A stretch of 64,000 nt of DNA from Polytrichum commune. Taxonomy: Eukaryota; Streptophyta; Polytrichopsida; Polytrichales; Polytrichaceae. The notes beneath the pieces were generated by a model. It had not been told where the DNA came from. It did not search any database and was given only the letters and a program-made list of their open reading frames with translations. Both the position numbers and the translations under genes were made by a program. Shown in pieces: positions 10,701-21,436 of the stretch. The stretch spans positions 37,728,440-37,792,439 of the forward strand of contig OX485807.1 in the NCBI GenBank assembly GCA_950295325.1. The letters run 5' to 3'. Within the stretch, counting starts at the first letter, position 1. Every line of letters begins with the position of its first letter.

Positions 10701-13483
10701 TGGCAGACAAAATGCTCTTTATTTTGGATAAGTAGAATGCTGCCATCACTGGAGATAAACATGAAATGACAATATTCATGCATTACGTGTACTAATTTGG
10801 AGAAGTACTAGAGTTGTAGAAAATTTTAAGAATCATTCTGGTAATTGGAGTGGGTGTGGTAGAAGTGGTTTGTGCATTTCGCTTAACTTGTTGATGATAT
10901 ATCAACTGACATTAGATTTCCCCTCTGCAGGTGGGAGTTCAAGAAAAATCATGAAGAGTGGTTGACTACTGCAAAGCCTGACCTGTCTCCAGCTATAACT
11001 GCACGTGTGAATGCTGCTCTTGAAATAAGTCCTCAGCTGGTGCCTTTAGTTCAAAAAATTAGAGATGAGGCTCGCCTTGCCATCAATGAACTTCTTAAGG
11101 TAAATTTTAGTGTCAGTGCCTGAGCAAAATGTATAAGGTTAGTCTGCTGGTCTATGAGTTACCTTCTTTAGACTGCTTTGCATAGAAGATGATGTCAACT
11201 GATTTAGTCTTTAGTGAGAACCATGGTGAGCAAGTCCATTTTTTAATATGGGGGGAGTTGATAAGCAAAGTAGAAAGTTGTCAATCAAAATTGCACATGC
11301 AAAACTCAGTCTACAATCACGTTCAGGTTGAACTTGTTCTTAATTCTACTGGATCTGTTTGTCTCAGAATGATACAGTTATGGTGATGCCAACTGTTCCA
11401 GACATACCTCCCAAATTGAATACCAGAGCAGAGGCTCTAGAGGAATTTCGGAACAGAGCATTTGATTTGATATGCATATCAGGAATGTCAGGCTGCTGTC
11501 AGGTGAACTTGGATAACATCTTCCTTGGTTTATAAATTTCTATATATCATGTATGATATTTTTTGTGCTCGCCATCAACCAAGAAGCAGTTTCTTAGACC
11601 TGATTTTCTGGTACATAGCTCATGTATATGTGTTAGACTATATTGATTTTTTTTTTCCTTTCCTACTATGTATACTCTGCATTTATGTCACTTATGAGGC
11701 TATGAGAGACCTGTGCAGGTAAGTTTGCCAGCTGGAGAATACAACGATGTTCCTGTGGCAGTGTCTCTCCTGGCAAGGAAGGGATCTGACCGGTTTCTAC
11801 TTGATACAGTACATGCTCTGTATTCCACTCTTCAAGAAGAAGCAAAGCTAGTTGCTGATCGGTCTTCTAGTACAAATAATATTAATACTGATGCTGCAGA
11901 GGTGGCAAAAGAGAAGGTGTGTTCTCCCTTCAAGGTTCTGAATTGGACAGTCTGACCGTCACTAAGACTGCCTCAGCTTAGCAATCATGGTGTAACAAAC
12001 CATTCATAATTTCTGAAGAATTTTCACTTCTGTAGTAAGAGAATATAAGGCCTTGAGTCACACTGCACGTTTGCAGTTGTGCAGGTGTGTTTGAAAGTTA
12101 TATCTGCAGTATGGTAAGCAGGTGTTAAATGGTCACCTAGGTTCTGCACCCACTTCTCATACGTTGCAGAACATTAGTGTGGATGATTATTGTGTGGATG
12201 ATTGCCAATTTCAAATTGTGTCAATAGCCATTTTCCCCATTTATTTGGAGCTTACATGAATATTATTTTCATTGCTAAAGTGAAGATTCTTGATGAAACT
12301 ACATGGTCATATGGGTCCCCCCTCATTAAGTTGACTATTGAGCCTAGAATGGTTAATATATTCTGAGCACTTAGTTCAATCTCTTTATTAACACATGTCT
12401 TTCTGGTGTCTGTTCTTACAACTACACTTAACCACACACCACTCAAATGTAGCTGTCTGATTAGGAAAAGTAAGCATGAAAGGCCCACTTACCTTATATG
12501 GCCTACATTCTCATCATTGGTACTTTTGCTCTTGGATTAGTTTGTAAAATGGAGTGAGATGATTTTTTTCAGGGTAATGCTTCCTTTAAGGAGAAGGATT
12601 TCAAGAAGGCTATCAGTCATTACACAGATGCTATCCGCATGGATGGTAATAATGCAACTTACTACAATAATCGGGCCATGGCATATCTACAGCTATGCAG
12701 GTTGTTCTTGTTCCACCCTGAGATTTCCAATTATTTTATGCAAGTGAGTTGGGTTTTGTCATACTTAAAAGAGGTTTGCACAAGTGTAGCTCACATGAGA
12801 GTTTTATTTGGCAGCTTTCCAGAGGCAGAAGCTGATTGTACGAAAGCTCTTGGGCTGGACAAGAAGGTCAGTTAACATTTCTACATTTTTTCATTTTTGT
12901 GTTCTTCTGTTTCCAGCTTGGGCTACAAAAGGTTAAGAGATTCTCAAGTTCATAGATTGACCTTAATTAGTTGGCTGCTTCTTTACAGAGTGTAAAAGCA
13001 TATTTGAGGAGGGGTACTGCACGTGAATTTTTGGGATACTACAAGGAGGCTAATGAAGGTCACCTTCCTGAACTCTTTAATTTTCAATTGAGTCCTTGTT
13101 TTACTCAAGTCGTAGCTGTGTGCCTGGAAAATACTTATGTGCTTCCTTCAGAATTTTTTGCAATCAGTTCAATCCTTCGACTTGTCTTGGAACATTCTAA
13201 ATGTTGTGTTGTTGTTATACAAGTTGTAGCCAGCCTAAATATGGTCAAACTTGGATTGATAGATGGTGTCAAGATATAATTTTTTTGCAACTTCAAGCTG
13301 TATGCTTATACTTGAGAAAACTGGTGCCACTGCCTCATAGGTCTTACCATCATATTGAACTTAGATTCGATACATTTTGTGGGTGCATGCTGTGCAGATT
13401 TTAGGCAAGCTCTCATTTTGGAACCCACCAATAAAACTGCTAGTGAAGCGTTGGGGAGACTAAAAAAGCTTCTATTTGATTAG
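7712..13483 (+). CDS. TOC64 / OEP64 chloroplast import receptor (amidase fold plus TPR)
   Basis: Thirteen exons: 7712-7926, 8825-8977, 9134-9258, 9414-9539, 9810-9992, 10295-10436, 10931-11099, 11368-11502, 11719-11916, 12573-12700, 12815-12866, 12989-13058, 13398-13483. All are GT-AG with consistent phases, giving 593 aa, the usual Toc64 length. One hydrophobic anchor (about residues 11-26) precedes a Pro-rich linker (49-56). An amidase-signature domain follows. Three TPRs end the protein (about 476-580), with the clamp residues K480, N484, N515, K545 and R549 at the exact carboxylate-clamp spacing that binds Hsp70/Hsp90 tails. Toc64 docks chaperone-bound preproteins at the chloroplast outer envelope. 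Unusually, the amidase triad is complete: K70 (FAVKD), S147 (PGGSSSGS) and S171 ([10 protein letters not shown]). The mitochondrial paralogue OM64 has the same layout and cannot be excluded. Intron 9 carries an R1 repeat. Confidence 0.93.
12250..12445 (+). repeat. Dispersed repeat R1, copy 3 (inside TOC64 intron 9)
   Basis: Reads GGTCATATGGGTCCCCCC, then TTGACTATTGAGCC, then GAGCACTTAGTTCAATCTC, then ACACATGTCTTTCTGGTG. It matches the copies at 47085 and 59600 in the same orientation. It lies within the 11917-12572 intron and does not touch splice sites. Confidence 0.6.
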
Positions 13484-15030
13484 ATTAGGAAATTTTTCCT
13501 GTATTGTTTGCAGGAGGTCCACATTATGGACAGTTGAACATCTTGCTTATCCCCCTTTTGATGGTTGGCTACTTGTTAGTTGTTTTGTGAGCTGTTGCCA
13601 GTTCAGCAACATGTAGACATGAGTGAGCATATCTCTTCTGCATCAAGGGAGCAAGCACCATGGAGGTATAAATGCATGGCTTGTACTTGGCCTCTTTGGC
13701 AGAGGGCAGTCAATTCGAGGCCACAGGGTTTAATGTTCACAGGAGAATTGAGGGCAATTTGGTTGTCCCTTAGAGTTGGTGTACAGGTGGGCAGGGATTT
13801 GTTGCTCCTTAGCTTTTGTTAATCGATTCGCTAGTTGGGAGCTTAGTTACAACATGGTGTTCATGGCTTGAGTTAGGATTGCCTGTTACATATGATTCTT
13901 ACTGTATGACTGCTCTCATTAGACATCTGTTGTTTAGCATTTTAAATTCCCTTCTCTCGTTTTTATTGCATTTGGTCTTGGTGATTGCTTGTGCCTTCAG
14001 TCTAAAATCGTCATATTCATCTTTGGTCTTAGAAACCTATGATGTACGTTTTGTGATTGATAGTTCCAAGTGATTTCTGCAAATGATTCTGCTGGTGATC
14101 AAATCATGTCCAAGCCACATAATTCAGAGTAAAGGTTCTAGTTCTTTAACCAAAGCTTCATGAAGTTTGTCAACCATCAATCACACACTGCACATGTCTT
14201 TGACAATTTGGCAACAAATTATAGCTCCTTGCAAAGCTCTTGAGAAGCTGAACATAATAGTCTCTCTTTGTTCCATGTGAGTAAGAAATGAGCATCATCC
14301 ACAACATCCAGGTGCTTATTGTGTTCAAATGGTTTGATGAAACTTGATGAGTTCTAACTTGTTCGAAAGATTTCGGAAAGAGCCGCAAGGTGGGCTCTTC
14401 ATTTATCTGCTTCAAGCAGTATTGGAACTTGATATGAACATCAATGGTACTTTAGTTTTTCAGATGCCACGAGAGTTGCAAAACTTGAGAAGTGGTAATA
14501 GAGTACTTCACAGATGGTTTCTGACAGAGTTGAAAACAGATTCCGATAAAGCGCCCACTGGCATTCCAAAACAGATCCATCAAGCCCAGTTTCAAGTGGA
14601 GTATTCAGATCTGGAAGAATCAACCCAGTCAATTCATGGTCTGGAATGCATGATGTACTGACATCAATTTATCCTTGTAATGAGGGTATGTAGCTTTTAC
14701 TGACAATATCATGATTTAGGACAAACCTGCATTAATAGGACAAGTCGCTGTGCATGTGATATGACAACGATTATCAGTAAATCAAAGTACGTAACATAAC
14801 AACCCTCACTTTATTGGTTCTGTCTGTAGGACAGAGACTATGCATCAACTTTTTTTGTTTCAAGAGCAAATTTCCTAACCACTTTGCGTTCACACTTGGA
14901 CATTACTTGTTTCTATTATTTCGGGTCATGTTTATTTAACATGGATGATGAAAGTTTGCATATGTACCTTGGACAACTACCCAACTAATTCATCTCTTAC
15001 TTAACTACTGTAGTTGCCTTTCGTAACTAC
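13484..15030. other. TOC64 3' UTR and downstream spacer
   Basis: The first few hundred bases are probably TOC64 3' UTR. A frame at 14344-14661 (105 codons) has no recognisable domain and is not called. Nothing else is seen before the SINE. Confidence 0.45.
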
Positions 15031-15040
15031 AGTTGTTCGC

Positions 15041-15231
15041 TTTTTTCTTTTTCTTTTTTGAAAAGAAGGCCGACAGGCCAACGCCAAAGTTTGTGAGGCA
15101 GGTGACCACCTGGCAAGTTTTACGTCAGGTAGAGAGGAGATTTCACAGCCGGGAATCGAACCGCCAACCTCTTCCTTGAGATTTGGGTATCTCTCTACCA
15201 TCATCCAGCAGTTTTGGGTTGTCTCAGACCA
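15041..15231 (-). mobile_element. tRNA-derived SINE with perfect 10-bp target duplication
   Basis: On the minus strand the element starts near 15231. It has an A-box-like TGGTAGAGAGATACC (about 15183-15197) and a B box GGTTCGATTCC (15152-15162), the internal RNA polymerase III promoter pair of tRNA genes. It ends in an A-rich tail, seen on the plus strand as a T-rich run at 15041-15059. AGTTGTTCGC flanks it directly at 15031-15040 and 15232-15241, a target duplication typical of LINE-assisted retroposition. The region lacks a full cloverleaf, so it is not a tRNA gene. Confidence 0.85.
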
Positions 15232-15254
15232 AGTTGTTCGCGATCTTACCTGCC

Positions 15255-15340
15255 AAAAAATGTAGTTAACTATAGTTGTTCTAAAATGTAGTTAACTATA
15301 GTTATATACATCTAGTTAGCTATAGTTGTTCCCTAAAATG
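15255..15340 (+). repeat. Short tandem TAGTTAACTATAGTT repeat
   Basis: Three to four imperfect units of roughly 27-33 bases built around TAGTTAACTATAGTTGTT, itself nearly palindromic (GTTAAC, CTATAG). Confidence 0.65.
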
Positions 15341-15689
15341 TATTGGAAAAAACGGATTGGCTATAGTTGGTTTTAGGTATAGTAAATAGCCATGGACTAG
15401 CATGAGCAAAGTATACAGCTACAATTGTAATCTTTCATAAGAAAGGGCAGAGCCTCACGGTTCTACCGTTTTCTTGTTATATATTTCAGTCATCCTCAAA
15501 AGAACATGAAGCAACTACCTAGTATTTGGAGATGTATCTTGTCTTTGGTGTGTGGGCTTGTCACAACTATCCTCATTTTTTGAATGTAAATCTCCAACTA
15601 TTCTAGGCCCACCTTGGGCAGTCATAGGTTGGAATATCCTTTCCCCGGCTCTCAAAATTGTTGGGATGACATGTGGCATCATCGTTCTA

Positions 15690-16065
15690 CACTAAATATG
15701 ATAACTAGTGTCATATGGTACTTTATGTCACTATGGTAACGCTTTAGATGACACTTCTTATGAATAAGTGAACAAATGTTGTCATGGATGATGGATGAGT
15801 TCCTCCATTGGCCAAAACCATGCCTCCTCTTGTCATCAACTTGTGATGAAACATTGTCATGAATGATTGAAATTTGGATGAAAAAATCACTTGGTAAGTG
15901 ACAGTAATTGCAATACTTTAAATCCATAATCCTCCCCCAAAAAAATACAAGGAATGACAAATAATGTTGGGTTAAGCATTTAGTGTTGATGACACTATAA
16001 CACGATTTGCAATTAGTATTGAGCAAGACAATTAGAATTGGTGACACTAAATATCATATTTAGTG
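15690..16065. mobile_element. TA-flanked CACTAAAT MITE, copy A (376 bp)
   Basis: Starts CACTAAATATGAT and ends ATCATATTTAGTG, with TA on both sides (15688-15689, 16066-16067). The terminal 21 bases are palindromic by themselves. Internal order: CATATGGTACTTTATGTCAC, a Harbinger-unrelated AT-rich core, then TTGAGCAAGACAATTAGAATT. The 122-codon minus-strand frame inside is a by-product of the repeat and recurs in fragments in other copies. Confidence 0.8.
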
Positions 16066-16069
16066 TAGT

Positions 16070-16466
16070 ATTTTGGAGCTTCAGACATGTGCCTGCCCCG
16101 ATAAATCTGTTCTCTTAGGTCTTTAGGGTTCATTAGAAACTCTATGGTTCCAAAAAATGCTATGGATTTAGGCAATTTAGGTTCACCAAACTAGGAACTA
16201 AATTATAGTAGAAGGAAAACATCTTGGTGTGTTCATTTATAAAGTCCTAACTTGGGAAAGGCAAGTTATACAAGTATAAAAAATTGAATGTGAGATTCAA
16301 AAGTTTCTAGTGTTTCGCCCTCTATCTAACCTATTAAAAATGACCCCAATTCATTTCCCTAATCGACTTTCCCAATGTCAATCCAAACACGGAAAACTAC
16401 GTGCACACAATCCCACTAAATAACCCATATGTAAACCTCTGAAAGATCATGCAAAGCATCCGACTC
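16070..16466. other. Spacer between two MITEs
   Basis: AT-rich, no gene or element seen. The TAA at 16467-16469 belongs to the next element. Confidence 0.4.
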
Positions 16467-16469
16467 TAA

Positions 16470-17056
16470 GGTTCGCTTCGCACTATGGCCGCAGGTCGAG
16501 ATGCCGTTGATTTCCACCAATCGAATTGCAAGAAACCAAGAATTCGATCTCTGGACCCTTCACACTAGAGGCCAAAGTCCAAAGGCCGTCGCAATTTTAA
16601 ATGCCTATACATGGCAATGCTTTTTGACCAAGGTGACGGACTCTTGAAGGACGATTGAGTCGGAAAGGAAATGGAAACCCAAACTATGGTCGAGAGGCCC
16701 TCAATTTTTTTTCATAAATTTTATAAAAAAAAACATTTGACAAGATCTTGGTTGTTAGATTGGAGGGGTTGTTTTGGGCAGGGAATAAAGTGGGATGCTC
16801 CTTCTTCCTTTGGACTTTGAGCTTGACCTTTGGAGACTTCACACTATGGTTGTTCAAGTCGAGATGTTGTGGGAGTTCATGGCCAAAGGTTTGGACTTTG
16901 GGCTTGGCCTTTGGAGGCTTCACACTGTGCCCGGCCAAAGGCTCCAATTCCTATATTTTATTGGATATTTTCAGCCCATTTCTTTGGACTCTCACCAAGT
17001 TTGGCCATTCAATCCCACGACCTCTCAACTTGGACGGCCATAGTGTGAAGCAACCC
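16470..17056. mobile_element. PIF/Harbinger-like MITE with duplicated internal ends (587 bp)
   Basis: The left end GGTTCGCTTCGCACTATGGCC-type sequence at 16470 pairs with GGCCATAGTGTGAAGCAACCC-type sequence ending at 17056. TAA duplications lie at 16467-16469 and 17057-17059. Two internal stretches (about 16812-16860 and 16895-16945) repeat each other: GACTTTGRGCTTGRCCTTTGG followed by a CTTCACACTATG-like or CTTCACACTGTG-like end. The element has therefore captured or duplicated its own terminal region. Confidence 0.85.
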
Positions 17057-17166
17057 TAAGTCGCACAATGTATATGCTTTTGAGTTGCTCGGTGTGTGTA
17101 TATATAAATAGATAGATAGGATTTTTTAATGAGATTCTTCTACATGATAAAGGTAGAATTTTTAGT

Positions 17167-17186
17167 CCCCCCCCCCCCCACCCCCC
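17167..17186 (+). repeat. Cytosine homopolymer
   Basis: Thirteen C, one A, six C. One of nine G/C homopolymers of 11 or more bases in this AT-rich window. Confidence 0.95.
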
Positions 17187-17361
17187 AAGATGATCAATTG
17201 CCTTTGGACCTCAATCTCACATATGAATCTAGGTGTTTTCTATTGTATATAATTTCATTGAGGTTTGAAGATCCTTGCAAAATTACAGTTGGGTATGTGA
17301 TCATGGCTTCTGTCGGAGCTTAACGAGCTCCAAAAGTTGCAATCCATTAAAAAAACAATTA

Positions 17362-17756
17362 CACTTAATATTGTATGTAGTGTCATATGGTATTTTATGT
17401 CACTGTGGTAACTTTTTAAATTTTACTTCTTATGAATAAGTTTACAAACATTGTTGTGATTTATGGAAATTTGGATGAAATGCATGTTAATTATCGAAAT
17501 GAAGTTCGGTATATTCCACATCCCAACATCCATGTAATGAGACATTGCCATGGATGATTCGGATTTTGATGAAAAAGCACTTAGTAAGTGAAAGTTTTCA
17601 CAACATTGTAAATTTATAATGACAAATATTCTTACCAAGGAACGCCAAACAATGTTTGGTTTACATTTTGTGTTGGTGACACTACACCGGTGGTTTTTCA
17701 ACTACAGTATTGAGCAAGGCAAGCGGAATTGGTGACACTAAATACATTATTTAATG
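17362..17756. mobile_element. TA-flanked CACTAAAT MITE, copy B (about 395 bp)
   Basis: The left end CACTTAATATTGTATGTAGTG follows TA at 17360-17361; the right end is CACTAAATACATTATTTAATG. It shares CATATGGTATTTTATGTCACTGTGG and the TTGAGCAAGGCAAGCGGAATT end with copies A and D, in the same orientation. The ends and the right TA are mutated, so it is an older insertion. Confidence 0.7.
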
Positions 17757-17779
17757 TGGTTATTCATTCGTTAACATAA

Positions 17780-17960
17780 TTCAGGTATCCCACTGATTAT
17801 CTAAGAATGTGGAATCTTCACTTCGATGATGAATACGAGCTCTGGAAAGTATGAAGAAAATAACTACATCCAAGTCGATTTGGAATCGCTATTCATCTTG
17901 TACTAATCACATGTTTTGAATATCTCAAGGGAAGTGGGTGCATAGCTAAACATGTTTGTA
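17780..17960 (-). repeat. Probable diverged R1 fragment
   Basis: GGAATCTTCACTTCGATGATGAATACGAGC-type sequence (about 17811-17840) resembles the part of R1 copy 1 near 345-395, and the following TACTAATCACATGTTT resembles 450-466. Weakly matched. Confidence 0.4.
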
Positions 17961-17962
17961 TT

Positions 17963-18535
17963 AAACCTTAACTTCATGGAGCGTATTGTGGTTTCCTCAG
18001 GTCATCTGAAAAGTAAGCTTTTTGGAGCTTAATTTCTATTACATCTGAAAGAAAAGTTGTTGCTAATGATTTTCAAATCACATCAATAGGGGAGAAACTA
18101 TCTAGTAAAATTCATGATTTGTTTATAATCGATTCAGGATCATTAGACTTCAAGAAATTGCGTTAAATATATGCAATAAAAATGATATTCCAATCTTTCA
18201 AGATTATGTTAGGAATAAATATACACTTTGAGGTAAGAAAAGAGTCCATAGAAAAATGACAATCCTCAATTAAAACAATATGAAAATACTATATATAGAG
18301 ATGTATTAACAAAGGTAAAAGTAAGTTAGTTCGTCCTCGACTTTTAAAACTCATCGTGAACAACAATCTTTTTGTGTTGGAACGGGATCAACGCCATTGA
18401 CGAGAAAAAAATCATAAGGAACACAATGATTACCTATTGTGAGCTTCTTGGCCCTTCATGTTGGATGAATTTGCCTCCAAAAGTCATTCATAAACTCAAA
18501 ACGGGCCTCTTAGGAAGTCAGGGGTTAAACCCACC
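17963..18535 (+). repeat. Dispersed repeat R2, copy 1
   Basis: About 570 bp align in the same orientation with 60602-61135. Shared blocks in order: CTTAACTTCATGGAGC, AGAAAAGTTGTTGCTAATG, AAATATATGCAATAAAAAT, GAGTCCATAGAAAAATGACA, GGATCAACGCCATTGAC, AACGGGCCTCTTAGGA. No intact frame and no recognisable transposon protein, so it is probably a fragment of a larger retroelement. Confidence 0.75.
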
Positions 18536-18539
18536 AACG

Positions 18540-19918
18540 TACAGGGGAAACCGACTGCTAGTTACAAACAAACCGGTTAAGTTTAAGAAATAACTGGTTG
18601 AAGTTCAAAACTTCAACAAAATCACTTATCATTTTAAAAATGTTTATAAAATACACCCCAATTCAATGAAAGAAAAACCGAACCCTAATGTCAACATGTA
18701 CCCGGTGGGACTTGGAAACAACACTAGGATCTTGCCGATTATGCCCAAAAATCTCCCCACTCCCCGGACACTAAAGCCCACTTTCCCTACATGCCCCCCC
18801 TTATTGCAAAAGGTCCACTCTCCGGTCTTCTTTAAAGTACTTCCGTAGCTTTTGCAGTATTGAGTCGGGTACATGATCTAATGTGCCTGCGTTTTTCTTG
18901 AAGTGGGGGTTTGCTATCCAAGAGATCCAAGGATTCTTGCATGTAGCCCATCTTTTGTCACGAAGTTGGTGAGCCCTCTCACAACGCGACAAGTGGCCTC
19001 CTCCCCGTGATAGGCAACGAGGCAAGAAACTCTCATCTAAGGTTCCATTTCGATACTAGACTACTAAAGTACTTAAGTGTGCCTTCTTTGTGGAAGTAGA
19101 GGGAACCACACATATGCATGTGTGTGTGTATATATATATATATATTATGTTTGCCATGTGTCGTGTGCACAAATGATTGGCATTGTGTCAAAACGAGGTG
19201 TTATGTAAGGAAGGAGCACCTTGAACCGAGAAGTCAAGGTATTGACACATATGTGGCAGTCGTGTGAACCAAAGAGTATATTCCTATATAGAAGAAAGAA
19301 ATAATTTCACCCCCCCCCCCCAATATTGAAAATAAATATAATTTTTTGAAGTGAAAGATGTGTTGGCATCCAAAATTGTTAAGGGAGGGGAGGGGGTTGA
19401 TGGTCACATGGTGAACTTTCTCAAATCAACATGTACTTATTGTGCAAGATTTAAAGGGTGTTGTCTTGGTTGAAGGTGTTCCTACCTGTCTTGGTTGCAT
19501 TACTTGGAGTTCTGCTTTGTATTAAGAGGATTGTGAATGGATAACACAATATGGTGGTTGTAGGCAATACATTTGAACTACATATAAAAATATAAGTCAA
19601 ATAAATGTTGTCCAAGCTTCATAATATTCTTTAGGTGGGGGGTTGGGTTCAGTGCGGCCAACACCTACCGACCTCATACATGCATTTAATTGTTTTTTAA
19701 TATTGACCAATTTCAAATTGAGTCCAAAAATGGTAATGGTAAAAATGGTAATATTCCAAATTTTTATATATGTTATGAATAATAAAGAAAATGTTGCACA
19801 ATGTCTAGCAACAAATATTAATATTGTGAATAGAGACCAATGAATAGAATCGTGATAGTACCCGACCGGGTTTAGAATATGAATAGACAAAGACCACTAA
19901 GGAATGTTCTGTTAACAA
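18540..19918. other. Intergenic, simple repeats only
   Basis: Contains a TG/TA microsatellite (about 19112-19144) and a 12-base C run (19310-19321). The 60-97-codon frames here show no family motif. Confidence 0.5.
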
Positions 19919-20060
19919 AACATTATTCAGATTCATAACAATGTTTTTGTGGGACTAACAATATTCTGCGTAATATTCCTCACATTCAAACTAAATGTGG
20001 GGAATATTCCGCATAATACTGTCAGTCCCACAGGACATTGTTATGGATCTGAATAATGTT
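19919..20060. repeat. 142-bp near-perfect hairpin (foldback element)
   Basis: The left arm begins AACATTATTCAGATTCATAA at 19919; the right arm ends TTATGGATCTGAATAATGTT at 20060. The arms are about 67 bases with scattered mismatches (for example TTTTTGT against CCTGT) around a short AT-rich loop near 19988. No clear target duplication. It could be a tiny MITE or a small-RNA-producing inverted repeat. Confidence 0.8.
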
Positions 20061-21187
20061 ATGATTTTCAAACAATTTTCTTGTGTTTTCTTGTGTTTTC
20101 TTTGTTTTTATATGGGCTTATGTAGAGTGGACTCTCAATTGACATAGGAAAATATAAGTTTGGATCAGTTACATTTTAAGGTCACTTTCTAAAAGACGTG
20201 CTCATCAATTAACATGAACACATGCATTGAAGGAGTGACTAGAGTTACGCACTTAAAACGAAATGCTTTGCTCCAACCTAGAGCCAATAAACCACCACAT
20301 AGGCTAATAAGGTGGAATATGGATCGGCAACATCTAACCTCCAAAATCACTTTATGCAAGAAGCGTTCAGGTTAAAGTTCACTATGGGCCTATGATGCCA
20401 ATGAAACCAAGGGCTGTGCTCCGAGGCAAACCCAATAAGGTATGTAGACCTTAAGTGGTCACTCTTCGTATTAGAAACCTATATTTGATTTGGTATATGG
20501 CAAGGCATGTCATTATTAAAGAATACCAAAAGAGACACATGTCACAATGAGATTAGATCATGTGCTCAAAATATGTCATCCATTTGGGTTTGATAGTGAA
20601 ACACACAAGTGGGAGGGCTTATGTGATTGGTTTAAAAGAAACACAATTTTCACTTTTACATCTTGTAAAATATGCAAATCAATTCAGATTCCAAAACTTG
20701 AAGTAACAATCTTCATGATATGTAAATGTTGATTAGACCCATGGCGTGCACTCAATGGTAGAGAACCATAATGAAGTGAGTGGATACTTTTGACCCCCTT
20801 ATTTACATTTATTATTGATATGAAGACATATGAATAACACGTCCATGCTAACATTATGCAAATTCTATGTGGTAGAAAATTGTATCTACTATGTGGTATC
20901 AATTTTTACCTATAATTCTTCAAAGGAAAAATGAAACATTTCAGTTCAACATTTCCCTATCTACATTTGCCATGATCACACAAACTTTGTAGGCCACTTT
21001 CGTTGTTATTTGGTTGAGTTTTTTTGGGTCAAATAAGAGAATTGCAAGTAAGGAGATGATGTCCAAAAACAATTACCCTGGAAATAATCATGGCAAATGT
21101 AGATAGGGAGGATAATAGCATCAATTCCTACTCACAACATTTGTATATTATCTTTATTGAGTGCACCCCCTAGGTAACTGGATGAGA
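20061..21187. other. Intergenic spacer
   Basis: No gene seen. A weak R1-like stretch (AGAGACACATGTCACAATGAG then GATTAGATCATGTGCTC) lies near 20529-20567. Two copies of an ATTTGCCATGATCACA-type or CATGGCAAATGTAGATAGGGA-type stretch at about 20957 and 21089 form a loose inverted pair. Confidence 0.45.
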
Positions 21188-21436
21188 CATGTCCAAGATG
21201 ACCTTAAACTACCAGATGATAGTGGAGAGGTACCCAAATCCAAATGGAGGGGTTGACGGATCGATTCCTAACTATGAAATATTCTTTCTACTTAACGGAA
21301 AAACCAAGAGCCCACCCACCGCAAGATAGGCAGTATACCCCACCCTGCATCAAGGAGATTCTTGAACAAGGTAGGGCCAAAAGGCTCAAATTCACGTCGA
21401 ATTGCCCGATGTTATATTATTATTATTATTATTATG
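21188..21436 (+). mobile_element. Diverged copy of the same SINE family
   Basis: Aligned base by base with the minus strand of 15041-15231: ACCAGATGATAGTGGAGAGG against GCTGGATGATGGTAGAGAGA, then TACCCAAATCC, then GGATCGATTCC as a mutated B box, then AACTATGAAATATTCTTTC. It ends in a TTA/TTAT repeat at about 21412-21435, a possible SINE tail. No target duplication could be recovered, consistent with greater age. Confidence 0.65.

Noticed and set aside
15151-15206. Possible tRNA gene on the minus strand
   Set aside because: Only A- and B-box-like segments are present; no acceptor stem or anticodon arm pairing. It fits a SINE with tail and target duplication.
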